Shown here: positions 1-5,282 of the stretch, in pieces
How positions within the stretch are numbered: the stretch's first letter is position 1
Layout of the letters: the number at the start of each line of letters is the position of its first letter
Source of the DNA: Thermoplasmatota archaeon
GTDB taxonomy: Archaea > Thermoplasmatota > Thermoplasmata > UBA10834
NCBI GenBank assembly: GCA_030836605.1
Contig: JAUPMC010000121.1
Coordinates: 1 to 8,150 of the forward strand
DNA: 8,150 bases
Reading direction: 5' to 3'
The notes under the pieces: generated by a model
Database searches by the model: none
Told to the model about the DNA's origin: nothing
What the model saw: the letters and a program-made list of their open reading frames with translations, nothing else
Position numbers and translations under genes: made by a program

Positions 1-10
1 CGAAACCACA

Positions 11-25
11 GCAACCTTTTAATAC
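11..25 (+). promoter_or_regulatory. Archaeal TATA-box promoter for rps3ae
   Basis: A TATA-like element (TTTTAATA, 17-24) stands out in otherwise GC-rich DNA and is preceded by a possible BRE (GCAACC, 11-16). Archaeal initiation normally falls about 25 nt downstream of the TATA centre, which would put the start near 46-48 and give a leader of roughly 25 nt carrying the AGGGGT ribosome-binding sequence at 61-66. The element is seen directly; the start point is inferred. Confidence 0.6.
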
Positions 26-71
26 GGCAACTTGTTATCGAGCCACCTTATCATCCAACCAGGGGTATCAG

Positions 72-839
72 ATGGCTCAGAAAGCAAGGGCTGTGGCTAA
101 GAAGGTAAAGGACAAGTGGCGCGCGAAGGAGTGGTACAACATCCACGCGCCTGACATGTTCAGCAAGATGCAGCTCGGGGAGACCCCGTCGGACACGCCT
201 GACCACGTCATGGGCAGGATAGCCGAGGCGACGGTCCAGGACCTCACAGGCGACTTCTCGAAGATGCACATCAAGCTCAGGTTCAAGGTCACCGACGTCC
301 GGGGCTTCGACGCGTTCACGCTCTACGACGGTCACACGCTGACCAACGACTACGTCCGGAGGCTCACCAGGAGGAAGAGGACCAAGACCGACGCGGTCGT
401 CGACGTCATCACGAAGGACGGCTGGGAGGTCAGGGTCAAGCCCATGGCGGTCTCGGAGCAGCGCATACAGGCGTCCCAGGAGACCGCGATCAGGAACATC
501 ATGAAGGAGTCCGTCCTGAAGGTCGCCTCGGAGTCGACCATAAGCGACCTCGTGCGCAAGATCATCATGGGCGAGATGGCGAAGGCCATCTCGGACGCGT
601 CCAAGAACATCGTCCCGGTCAAGAGGATAGAGATCGGCAAGAGCGAGGTCATAAGGGCAGGCAGGCCGCCGGAGCCCGGAGAGGCCCCGATCGTGGCGCC
701 TGAGGAGCCCGCGCCAGAGCCCGAGCCGCAGGCCCCAGAGGCCCCGGCGGAGGAGCCCCCGAAGCCGGAAGAGCCGGCCCCGAAGGACGCTGCCGCTCCA
801 GCCGAGGAAGAGATCCCCCCTGAAGAGAGGGCGCAGTGA
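72..839 (+). CDS. rps3ae: Small ribosomal subunit protein eS1 (S3Ae)
   Basis: This is the archaeal/eukaryotic-type 30S protein eS1 (S3Ae), a cytoplasmic component of the small-subunit platform near the mRNA exit. The 255-aa product shows the family signature WYNIHAPDMF (residues 21-30), the basic RRLTRRKRTKTD stretch (96-107), then DGWEVRV (116-122) and IQASQETAIR (132-141). The ribosomal domain ends near residue 198. Residues 199-255 form a low-complexity acidic tail (19 Pro, 16 Glu, 12 Ala in 57 residues) that I do not associate with the usual S3Ae of about 200-225 aa. The ATG at 72 is preceded by AGGGGT five bases upstream, and translation from it begins directly with the basic N-terminus typical of the family. 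It is the first gene after a TATA promoter and is followed at 43 nt by a tRNA gene on the same strand. Identification is firm; the role of the tail is unknown. Confidence 0.96.
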   Translation: MAQKARAVAKKVKDKWRAKEWYNIHAPDMFSKMQLGETPSDTPDHVMGRIAEATVQDLTGDFSKMHIKLRFKVTDVRGFDAFTLYDGHTLTNDYVRRLTRRKRTKTDAVVDVITKDGWEVRVKPMAVSEQRIQASQETAIRNIMKESVLKVASESTISDLVRKIIMGEMAKAISDASKNIVPVKRIEIGKSEVIRAGRPPEPGEAPIVAPEEPAPEPEPQAPEAPAEEPPKPEEPAPKDAAAPAEEEIPPEERAQ

Positions 840-881
840 GCCCGCGGGGGGCCGCGCCTGCTCCGAGGGGTGGCAGCACAT

Positions 882-989
882 GTCGGGGTGGCTCAGCCTG
901 GTAGAGCGTCGGACTCATAGGGAGTTCTTCTGACCAGATGCTCCTAGGACATCCGAAGGCCGCGGGTTCGATTCCCGTCCCCGACACCA
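882..989 (+). tRNA. tRNA-Met (elongator, CAT anticodon), intron-containing, CCA encoded
   Basis: A complete cloverleaf is visible. The acceptor stem is GTCGGGG (882-888) with CCCCGAC (979-985), the discriminator is A986 and CCA is encoded at 987-989. The D stem is GCTC/GAGC (891-894/904-907). The anticodon stem is TCGGA/TCCGA (909-913/952-956). The T stem is GCGGG/CCCGT with loop TTCGATT (967-973). Removing an intron at 920-950 gives the anticodon loop CTCATAA with anticodon CAT (916-918). The first pair is G-C and the anticodon stem lacks the three consecutive G-C pairs of initiators, so elongator Met is the best reading; a tRNA-Ile2 with modified C34 is the alternative. No TATA box is visible in the GC-rich 840-881 spacer, so it may be co-transcribed with rps3ae. 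Confidence 0.93.
920..950 (+). other. tRNA intron at canonical position 37/38 (31 nt)
   Basis: The intron interrupts the anticodon loop after A919 (position 37) and before A951 (position 38). It has an internal helix GGAG (921-924) with CTCC (941-944). Around the junctions a bulge-helix-bulge can be drawn: a 3-nt bulge 918-920 cut after its second base, a 4-bp central helix 914-917 with 945-948, and a 3-nt bulge 949-951 cut after its second base. Both predicted cuts give exactly the 37/38 junction expected for the archaeal splicing endonuclease. The central helix is relaxed: C914-G948, T915-G947 wobble, a C916/A946 mismatch and A917-T945. Boundaries are inferred from structure. Confidence 0.85.
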
Positions 990-1000
990 TTATCAGAGGA

Positions 1001-1020
1001 GAGGGCGTTCCCTCGCCCTC
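1001..1020 (+). promoter_or_regulatory. Hairpin between tRNA-Met and arsA
   Basis: GAGGGCG (1001-1007) and CGCCCTC (1014-1020) form a perfect 7-bp GC-rich stem with a 6-nt loop. A competing 5-bp hairpin, GAGGG (1001-1005) with CCCTC (1010-1014), uses part of the same bases. It lies 11 nt after the encoded CCA and 10 nt before the arsA start. No T-run follows, so it does not look like a normal archaeal terminator. A processing signal behind the tRNA or a structured arsA leader are possible; the function is unknown. Confidence 0.5.
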
Positions 1021-1030
1021 GGGACACCAC

Positions 1031-2257
1031 ATGAGGGTCATCATCTACACTGGCAAGGGCGGCGTCGGCAAGACGTCGGTCGCAGCGGCGACCGCGCTGA
1101 GGTCCGCCGAGCTCGGCCACAGGACGGTCGTCATAAGCACGGACGCCGCCCACAGCCTCTCCGACTCGCTCGAGGTCTCCCTGTCGGGGACCGTCCAGCG
1201 CATCCAGAAGAACCTCGACGGCATCGAGGTCGACATACAGCTCGAGCTGGAGACCCGCTGGAAGGAGATTCAGGCGTACTTCTCGGACTTCCTGGCGTCC
1301 CAGGGCATGGACAACGTGTCCGCGAAGGAGATGGCCGTGTTCCCGGGCATGGAGCTCATGTCCGCCCTGTTCTACGTCGAGGATTTCCACAAGTCCAAGG
1401 AGTACGACGTCGTCGTCATGGACACCGCCCCGACCGCAGACACCCTCAGGCTGCTCGCGTTCCCCGACATCGCCAACTGGTACTTCGACCACCTGTTCCA
1501 CATGTTCAGGAACGCCCTCAAGGTCGCCAGGGCCACAGTCGGCAGGGTCGTGTCGACGCCGCTGCCCACGGACGAGTTCCTCCAGGACATCGAGGACCTC
1601 AGGGAGAGGCTCAGGTACGTCAGGGACCTGCTGTCCGACCCGGAGATCACGTCCGTGAGGCTCGTCGTCAACCCCGAGAAGATGGTCATCTCGGAGACCC
1701 AGAGGGCCTACACGTACCTGTGCATGTACGGCTACACGGTCGAGAGCATCGTGGTCAACAGGATACTGTCCGAGGGCATATCCGACCCGTTCTTCGCGGA
1801 CAAGCTCGAGGAGCAGAGGGCCCACCTCAAGACGATAGACGAGATGTTCTCGCCCCTGAAGACCTTCAGGGCGGGGCTCATGCCGAGGGAGGTCCTAGGC
1901 AGAGCGGCTTTGGAGGGGCTGGCGGACCAGCTGTTCGGCGACGAGGACCCGACCAAGGCCTACTCCCTGGAATCGCCCATGAGGATCATATCCGGCGATG
2001 GGGAGAACCGCCTGGCCGTGAAGCTCCCGTTCCTGATGGACCAGAAACTAGAGCTATATACGCGCAAGGATGTTCTCGTACTGCAGCTAGGCGCGTTCAA
2101 GAAGTCCATAGTGCTGCCCTACGCGCTCGCGGGGAAGAAGCTCCTCGGGGCGGACCTGGACGGGGCCTGGCTCACCATCAGGTTCGAGGGTGATGAGGTT
2201 GTCCGAAAGAAGGAGAAAGGGCGTCGAGGCCGCAAAACGCCTCGAAAGGCACGTTGA
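1031..2257 (+). CDS. arsA: ArsA/Get3-family ATPase with C-terminal HSP20-like domain
   Basis: This is a cytoplasmic P-loop ATPase of the ArsA/Get3 family, whose members drive arsenite export (ArsA) or deliver tail-anchored membrane proteins (Get3). The 408-aa product has the deviant Walker A GKGGVGKT (8-15), a switch I region TDAAHSLSD (37-45) where DPAHS is commoner, a perfect switch II motif DTAPTADTLRLL (131-142), VVNPEKM (212-218), and VVNRIL (241-246), which contacts nucleotide in relatives. The CxxC zinc pair of eukaryotic Get3 is absent. Residues about 316-388 fit an ArsA-type HSP20-like beta-sandwich, with LPF, VLVLQLG, SIVLPYALAG and LTIRF landmarks. The last 20 residues are very basic. 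The frame is open farther upstream, but that part lies in the tRNA, so the ATG at 1031 directly before the P-loop is chosen; it has no clear Shine-Dalgarno. No ars genes are nearby, so a Get3-like targeting role is more likely than arsenite pumping. An older-style alternative name is anion-transporting ATPase. Confidence 0.93.
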   Translation: MRVIIYTGKGGVGKTSVAAATALRSAELGHRTVVISTDAAHSLSDSLEVSLSGTVQRIQKNLDGIEVDIQLELETRWKEIQAYFSDFLASQGMDNVSAKEMAVFPGMELMSALFYVEDFHKSKEYDVVVMDTAPTADTLRLLAFPDIANWYFDHLFHMFRNALKVARATVGRVVSTPLPTDEFLQDIEDLRERLRYVRDLLSDPEITSVRLVVNPEKMVISETQRAYTYLCMYGYTVESIVVNRILSEGISDPFFADKLEEQRAHLKTIDEMFSPLKTFRAGLMPREVLGRAALEGLADQLFGDEDPTKAYSLESPMRIISGDGENRLAVKLPFLMDQKLELYTRKDVLVLQLGAFKKSIVLPYALAGKKLLGADLDGAWLTIRFEGDEVVRKKEKGRRGRKTPRKAR

Positions 2258-2519
2258 GGAGATCGTCGCCGAGGTCACGACCAAGGAGACCATGACGCAC
2301 TTCGTGAACGCGGGCATGGAGGTCGTCCAGGCCGCGAACGTGGCCCTGAGCAAGATCGAGGTCCCGCACGAGACCAAGGTCAGGATACACAAGGCCGAGA
2401 AAGAGGTCCTCCTGGCCGCCAAGAGCTTCATAGACGCCGTCCTGACCGAGCTCGAGAAGGAGATGCCGGAGAAGAGGGGCAAGCTCGAGAAGGTGGAGAT
2501 CAAGCGGAAATCGAAGTAG
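2193..2519 (+). CDS. Small helical protein of unknown function overlapping arsA
   Basis: I do not recognise this 108-aa protein. It is highly charged and looks almost entirely alpha-helical: a long amphipathic stretch at about residues 3-28, another at 34-54, a proline-glycine-poor helix at 60-90, and a Lys-rich tail (94-108). No cysteines, membrane segments or signal peptide are seen. The ATG at 2193 lies inside arsA, giving a 65-nt overlap; a GTG directly before it (2190) and a TTG at 2199 are alternative starts. The GGGTGAT at 2188-2194 resembles the archaeal Shine-Dalgarno and would suit the TTG at 2199. No later in-frame ATG is plausible before residue 34. Codon choice matches the neighbouring genes (GCC, GTC, AAG, CTC), which supports real coding. 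The overlap implies co-translation with ArsA, so a partner or cofactor of that ATPase is a reasonable guess, not a demonstrated role. Confidence 0.78.
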   Translation: MRLSERRRKGVEAAKRLERHVEEIVAEVTTKETMTHFVNAGMEVVQAANVALSKIEVPHETKVRIHKAEKEVLLAAKSFIDAVLTELEKEMPEKRGKLEKVEIKRKSK

Positions 2520-2530
2520 CCCTCCGAAAT

Positions 2531-2557
2531 CCCCGGCGTCGGGGCGCACAACTTTTC
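2531..2557 (+). terminator. Hairpin plus T-run terminator after the arsA operon
   Basis: CCCCG (2531-2535) and CGGGG (2540-2544) form a perfect 5-bp stem with loop GCGT, 11 nt after the small-ORF stop. A short T-run (TTTT, 2553-2556) follows. The position at the end of one unit and before the ferredoxin leader fits termination. Archaea terminate mainly on T-runs, and this one is short, so strength is uncertain. Confidence 0.45.
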
Positions 2558-2599
2558 TACAAGTAGCCCTTTACGGAGAACCGTCAACCAGGGGTGTCT
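2550..2599 (+). promoter_or_regulatory. Putative promoter and leader of the ferredoxin-AOR unit
   Basis: The AT-rich stretch ACTTTTCTACAA (2551-2562) lies about 50 nt before the ferredoxin ATG, the same distance that separates the rps3ae TATA box from its ATG. A second T-rich patch, CCTTTACG (2568-2575), is a competing candidate. The leader ends in CAACCAGGGGTGTC (2585-2598), almost identical to CAACCAGGGGTATC before rps3ae (56-69). AGGGGTG (2590-2596) is 9 nt from the ATG at 2606 and serves as ribosome-binding site. The TATA assignment is weak. Confidence 0.4.
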
Positions 2600-2605
2600 T
2601 ACCGT

Positions 2606-3055
2606 ATGGTAAAGATGTTAGTTCCGTACCCGGACAAATGCACGGGGTGCAGGTTCTGCGAGATGGTATGCTCGCTGTACCATGAAGGCAAGGTCAACCA
2701 CGCGGACGCGCGTCTGCAGGTGCACAGGAGGGACATCAAGACCGATTTCCCGGCGGTGTGCACGCACTGCGTGTCGTGTGGGGATGAATGCTGCGTCCTG
2801 AACTGCCCGGTCGAGGCGATCAAGAACGAGGACGGCATCGTGAGGGTCGAGGAGAGCGAGTGCACGGCGTGTGGGACATGCGTCGAGGTGTGCCCGTTCG
2901 GCGTGATGCGCATGGAGGAGGTCGCGTTCAAGTGCGACCTGTGCGGAGGCGACCCGACCTGCGTCAAGTTCTGCCCGATGGGCGCCATCAAGTTCGAGGA
3001 GCCGAAGCCGGAGCAGTACGAGCTCGTCAAGAAGCTGCTCGAGGAGGAGGAGTGA
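2606..3055 (+). CDS. Four-cluster [4Fe-4S] ferredoxin-type electron carrier, AOR partner subunit
   Basis: This 149-aa soluble iron-sulfur protein belongs to the DmsB/HycB-like polyferredoxins that shuttle electrons for molybdenum or tungsten enzymes. Cysteines are arranged as CxxCxxCxxxC (12, 15, 18, 22), CxxC-x7-CxxxCP (52, 55, 63, 67), CxxCxxCxxxCP (86, 89, 92, 96) and CxxC-x5-CxxxCP (110, 113, 119, 123), enough for four cubane clusters. Two further cysteines (58 and 62) sit in the second motif. No twin-arginine signal or membrane segment is present, so it acts in the cytoplasm. The ATG at 2606 is preferred because AGGGGTG lies 9 nt upstream and the first codons are AT-rich; a GTG at 2594 overlaps that site and an ATG at 2615 is too far from it. 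The stop is 1 nt before the AOR start. Its likely role is to accept electrons from the AOR and pass them to a soluble acceptor. Confidence 0.92.
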   Translation: MVKMLVPYPDKCTGCRFCEMVCSLYHEGKVNHADARLQVHRRDIKTDFPAVCTHCVSCGDECCVLNCPVEAIKNEDGIVRVEESECTACGTCVEVCPFGVMRMEEVAFKCDLCGGDPTCVKFCPMGAIKFEEPKPEQYELVKKLLEEEE

Positions 3056-3056
3056 C

Positions 3057-4886
3057 ATGAAGGGATACGCGGGAAGGATACTCAAGATAGACCTCACGAC
3101 CGGCAGGAGCTCCATCAAGACCATAGACGAGCGGTACGCGAGGAAGTACCTGGGAGGCCAGGGCTTCACGGTCGAGCTCGTCTACCACGGCGTGCCCAAG
3201 GGCGCGGACGCGCTCTCGCCCGAGAACGTCCTCGCGATGGCCCCCGGCATGTTCGCCGGGTTCCCGATCCAGACGGGCGGCAAGACCGCGTTCGCGGCCA
3301 AGTCGCCCGCGACCAACACGCTCGCGGAGAGCGTCATGGGCGGGTCCATCGGGGCCGAGCTCAGGCACGCGGGCTTCGACGCGCTCGAGATACACGGTAG
3401 GAGCGACAAGCCGGCGTACATATTCATAGAGGACGACAAGGTCGAGGTGAACGAGGCCGACGACATCTGGGGCAAGGACACCAGGGTCACCCCGGAGACG
3501 CTCAAGAAGCGCCACGGGTGGGACGTCAAGGTCGCCTGCATCGGCGTCGCCGGCGAGAAGCTCGTCCGGATGGCGTGCATCGACTGCGACGACAGGCAGT
3601 CCGGCAGGGCCGGGCTCGGGGCGGTCATGGGCTCGAAGAACCTCAAGGCGATAGTCGTCAGGGGCACCAAGGACCTCGAGCCCGCGGACCCCGGCGCGCT
3701 GCTGGAGATCGCCCTCAGGTACCAGAAGATCATGGAGGCCGCGCCCTCCTTCGTCGAGGACACGAAGTACGGCACCGGGGAGTTCCTGGGCTGGATCAAC
3801 AAGGAGAAGGGCGTGTTCCCGACCAGGAACTGGCAGGAGAGCGTGTTCAAGGAGCGGGAGCAGGTCGACCCCTACTACTGGGCGACCAGGTACGTGACCA
3901 AGAACAAGGCCTGCTTCTCGTGCACCAAGCCCTGCGGCAAGCTGTTCGAGGTCAAGGACGGCAAGTTCGCCGGCGTCGTCATCGACGGGCTGGAGTACGA
4001 GACCCTGTACTCGCTCGGCGGCACCTGCGGCAACTCGCGGATCGAGTCGGTCGCCAGGGCGAACGAGGTCTGCGACCTCGTCGGCATAGACACCATATCC
4101 GCGGGCGTCACGATCGGGTTCGCGATGGAGCTCGTCCAGAGGGGCATACTGACCGAGCAGGAGGTCGGCATGAAGCTCACCTGGGACAACGCCGAGGACG
4201 CCGTCCCGAAGATGTGCGAGCTCATGGGCAACCGGGAGGGCTTCGGGGACGTCCTGGCGGACGGGGTCAAGAGGGCCGCTGAGAGGATAGGCAAGGGCTC
4301 GGCGAGGTACGCGATACACACGAAGGGGTTGGAGCCGCCCGCGTACGATGTCAGGGGCATGAAGGGCCATGGGCTGGCGTACATGACCTCCACCAGGGGC
4401 GCGTGCCACCTGAGGGCCGGGTTCTACGCCCCGGAGCTCGTGGGCAAGTTCTGGCGCTGGGAGGGCATAGACAGGTTCTCCACCGAGGGCAAGGGCGCGA
4501 TGGTCGCCACCATGGAGAACTTCATGTGCGTCTACGACTCGATCGGGCTCTGCAAGTTCTCGAGGGGCTTCTTCCTCATAGACAAGCTCAGGGAGGTCAT
4601 CAGGGCCATCACCGAGCTCGAGTTCACCGAGGACGAGCTGCTCAGGGCGGGCGAGAGGATCCACAACATGAAGGGTAACTTCAACGCGCTCCACGGGGTC
4701 ACGAGGAAGGACTGGCTGCTGCCCCCGAGGATACTCGAGGACCCGATCCCCGACGGGCCGTCGAAGGGCTCCAAGATAAGCGTCGAGGAGATGAACAAGA
4801 TGCTCGACGACTACATGGCATTCAGGAAGTGGGACCACGAGGGCGTCCCGAGCCCGGAGAAACTGAGGGAGCTGGACATAGCCTAG
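3057..4886 (+). CDS. aor: Aldehyde:ferredoxin oxidoreductase family tungsten enzyme
   Basis: This is an AOR-family enzyme, which oxidises aldehydes to carboxylic acids with a tungsten-bispterin cofactor and one [4Fe-4S] cluster. The 609-aa length is typical. The N-terminal domain carries GGKTAFAAKSPATN (74-87), AESVMGGSIGAELRHAGFDA (90-109) and the pterin-loop RAGLGAVMGSKNLKA (184-198). The cluster ligands are C286-x2-C289-x3-C293 and C499. The two pterin-binding DxxG motifs are present as DLVGID (340-345) and DSIGLC (494-499). E313 (in GLEYET) and H451 (in RGACHLRAG) match the catalytic Glu/His pair known from Pyrococcus AOR. Translation is coupled to the ferredoxin gene: 1-nt gap, with GGAGGAG of that gene's end acting as ribosome-binding site. 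The substrate cannot be read from sequence; formaldehyde, glyceraldehyde-3-phosphate or aromatic aldehyde variants belong to the same superfamily. No pterin-synthesis or tungstate-transport genes are in the window. Confidence 0.95.
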   Translation: MKGYAGRILKIDLTTGRSSIKTIDERYARKYLGGQGFTVELVYHGVPKGADALSPENVLAMAPGMFAGFPIQTGGKTAFAAKSPATNTLAESVMGGSIGAELRHAGFDALEIHGRSDKPAYIFIEDDKVEVNEADDIWGKDTRVTPETLKKRHGWDVKVACIGVAGEKLVRMACIDCDDRQSGRAGLGAVMGSKNLKAIVVRGTKDLEPADPGALLEIALRYQKIMEAAPSFVEDTKYGTGEFLGWINKEKGVFPTRNWQESVFKEREQVDPYYWATRYVTKNKACFSCTKPCGKLFEVKDGKFAGVVIDGLEYETLYSLGGTCGNSRIESVARANEVCDLVGIDTISAGVTIGFAMELVQRGILTEQEVGMKLTWDNAEDAVPKMCELMGNREGFGDVLADGVKRAAERIGKGSARYAIHTKGLEPPAYDVRGMKGHGLAYMTSTRGACHLRAGFYAPELVGKFWRWEGIDRFSTEGKGAMVATMENFMCVYDSIGLCKFSRGFFLIDKLREVIRAITELEFTEDELLRAGERIHNMKGNFNALHGVTRKDWLLPPRILEDPIPDGPSKGSKISVEEMNKMLDDYMAFRKWDHEGVPSPEKLRELDIA

Positions 4887-4933
4887 GCTGCCCGGAGAAC
4901 AAACCCGACAAACCCCTTGAGTCCACCATTTTC
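4887..4933. other. Convergent intergenic spacer with a short direct repeat
   Basis: The 47-nt spacer separates the stop codons of the AOR gene (plus) and the Roadblock gene (minus). It holds a perfect direct repeat of ACAAACCC (4899-4906 and 4908-4915) and a TTTT run (4929-4932) on the plus strand. Read on the minus strand it is rich in GGGTTTG. The T-run could end transcription of the AOR unit; no stem-loop of note is seen. Confidence 0.4.
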
Positions 4934-5281
4934 TCAGATGAGCTTGATGGTGTCGGAGAGCTTGAGCAGCTCCCTCTTCGCCGCCGCTGGGTCGCCCCTG
5001 CTCGGGAGGACCGTCACGATCAGGGCCTTCCTGCCGGCGCCGACGACGACCAGCTTCGAGTCCTCGCTCTCGACCAGCACGCTCATGGGGGTCCCCACCC
5101 TGAGCTCGGAGTTGGCGGTCGAGGCGGCGCCTATCAGGGTCGCGCACATGATGGCGAACGTGTCCATGGACACGCCCTCCGGCAGGTCCGCCGCGATGAC
5201 GAGGCCGTCCCTGCTGATTATCGCTGACGCGATCGACCCGCAACTCTGCCTGAGGGCCCTCAGGGCCGGCTTGAGCTCCAT
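4934..5281 (-). CDS. Roadblock/LC7 domain protein
   Basis: The 115-aa product is a single Roadblock/LC7 (MglB-like) domain. These small alpha-beta proteins dimerise and act as scaffolds or regulators of small Ras-like GTPases in bacteria, archaea and eukaryotes. Landmarks are a first helix (5-14), the strand-turn-strand ASAIISRDGLVIAADLP (18-34), the long helix SMDTFAIMCATLIGAAST (38-55), and a beta strand pair SVLVESEDSKLVVVGAG (67-83) followed by ALIVTVLP (86-93) and a closing helix. The ATG at 5281 is chosen because GGAGGTG (5294-5288 on this strand) lies 6 nt upstream; a GTG at 5290 is possible but lies within that site. The stop of the V4R gene is 1 nt away, so the two are translationally coupled. 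No GTPase gene is in the window, so its partner is unknown. Confidence 0.88.
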   Translation of the reverse strand: MELKPALRALRQSCGSIASAIISRDGLVIAADLPEGVSMDTFAIMCATLIGAASTANSELRVGTPMSVLVESEDSKLVVVGAGRKALIVTVLPSRGDPAAAKRELLKLSDTIKLI

Positions 5282-5282
5282 G

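Noticed and set aside
843..856. CGCGG/CCGCG stem after rps3ae as a terminator
   Set aside because: The stem is 5 bp with a GGGG loop and no T-run follows; in such GC-rich DNA it is easily fortuitous.
51..881. A 276-codon open frame on the minus strand opposite rps3ae
   Set aside because: The product is Arg/Leu/Gly/Asp low complexity and covers the rps3ae promoter; the S3Ae signature is unmistakable on the other strand.
867..892. GGGGTGGC repeated in the tRNA 5' leader (867-874) and in the tRNA (885-892)
   Set aside because: An 8-mer of low complexity in G-rich DNA; no sign of a partial tRNA copy or an integration site.
938..1030. Longer arsA N-terminus starting inside the tRNA
   Set aside because: It would translate tRNA sequence and the hairpin; ArsA proteins start a few residues before the P-loop, as the ATG at 1031 does.
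3027..5243. A 738-codon open frame on the minus strand across the AOR gene
   Set aside because: It is a mirror frame produced by GC-rich third positions. Its translation is Arg/Leu/Val/Asp-rich with no domain, while the plus-strand frame has every AOR motif.
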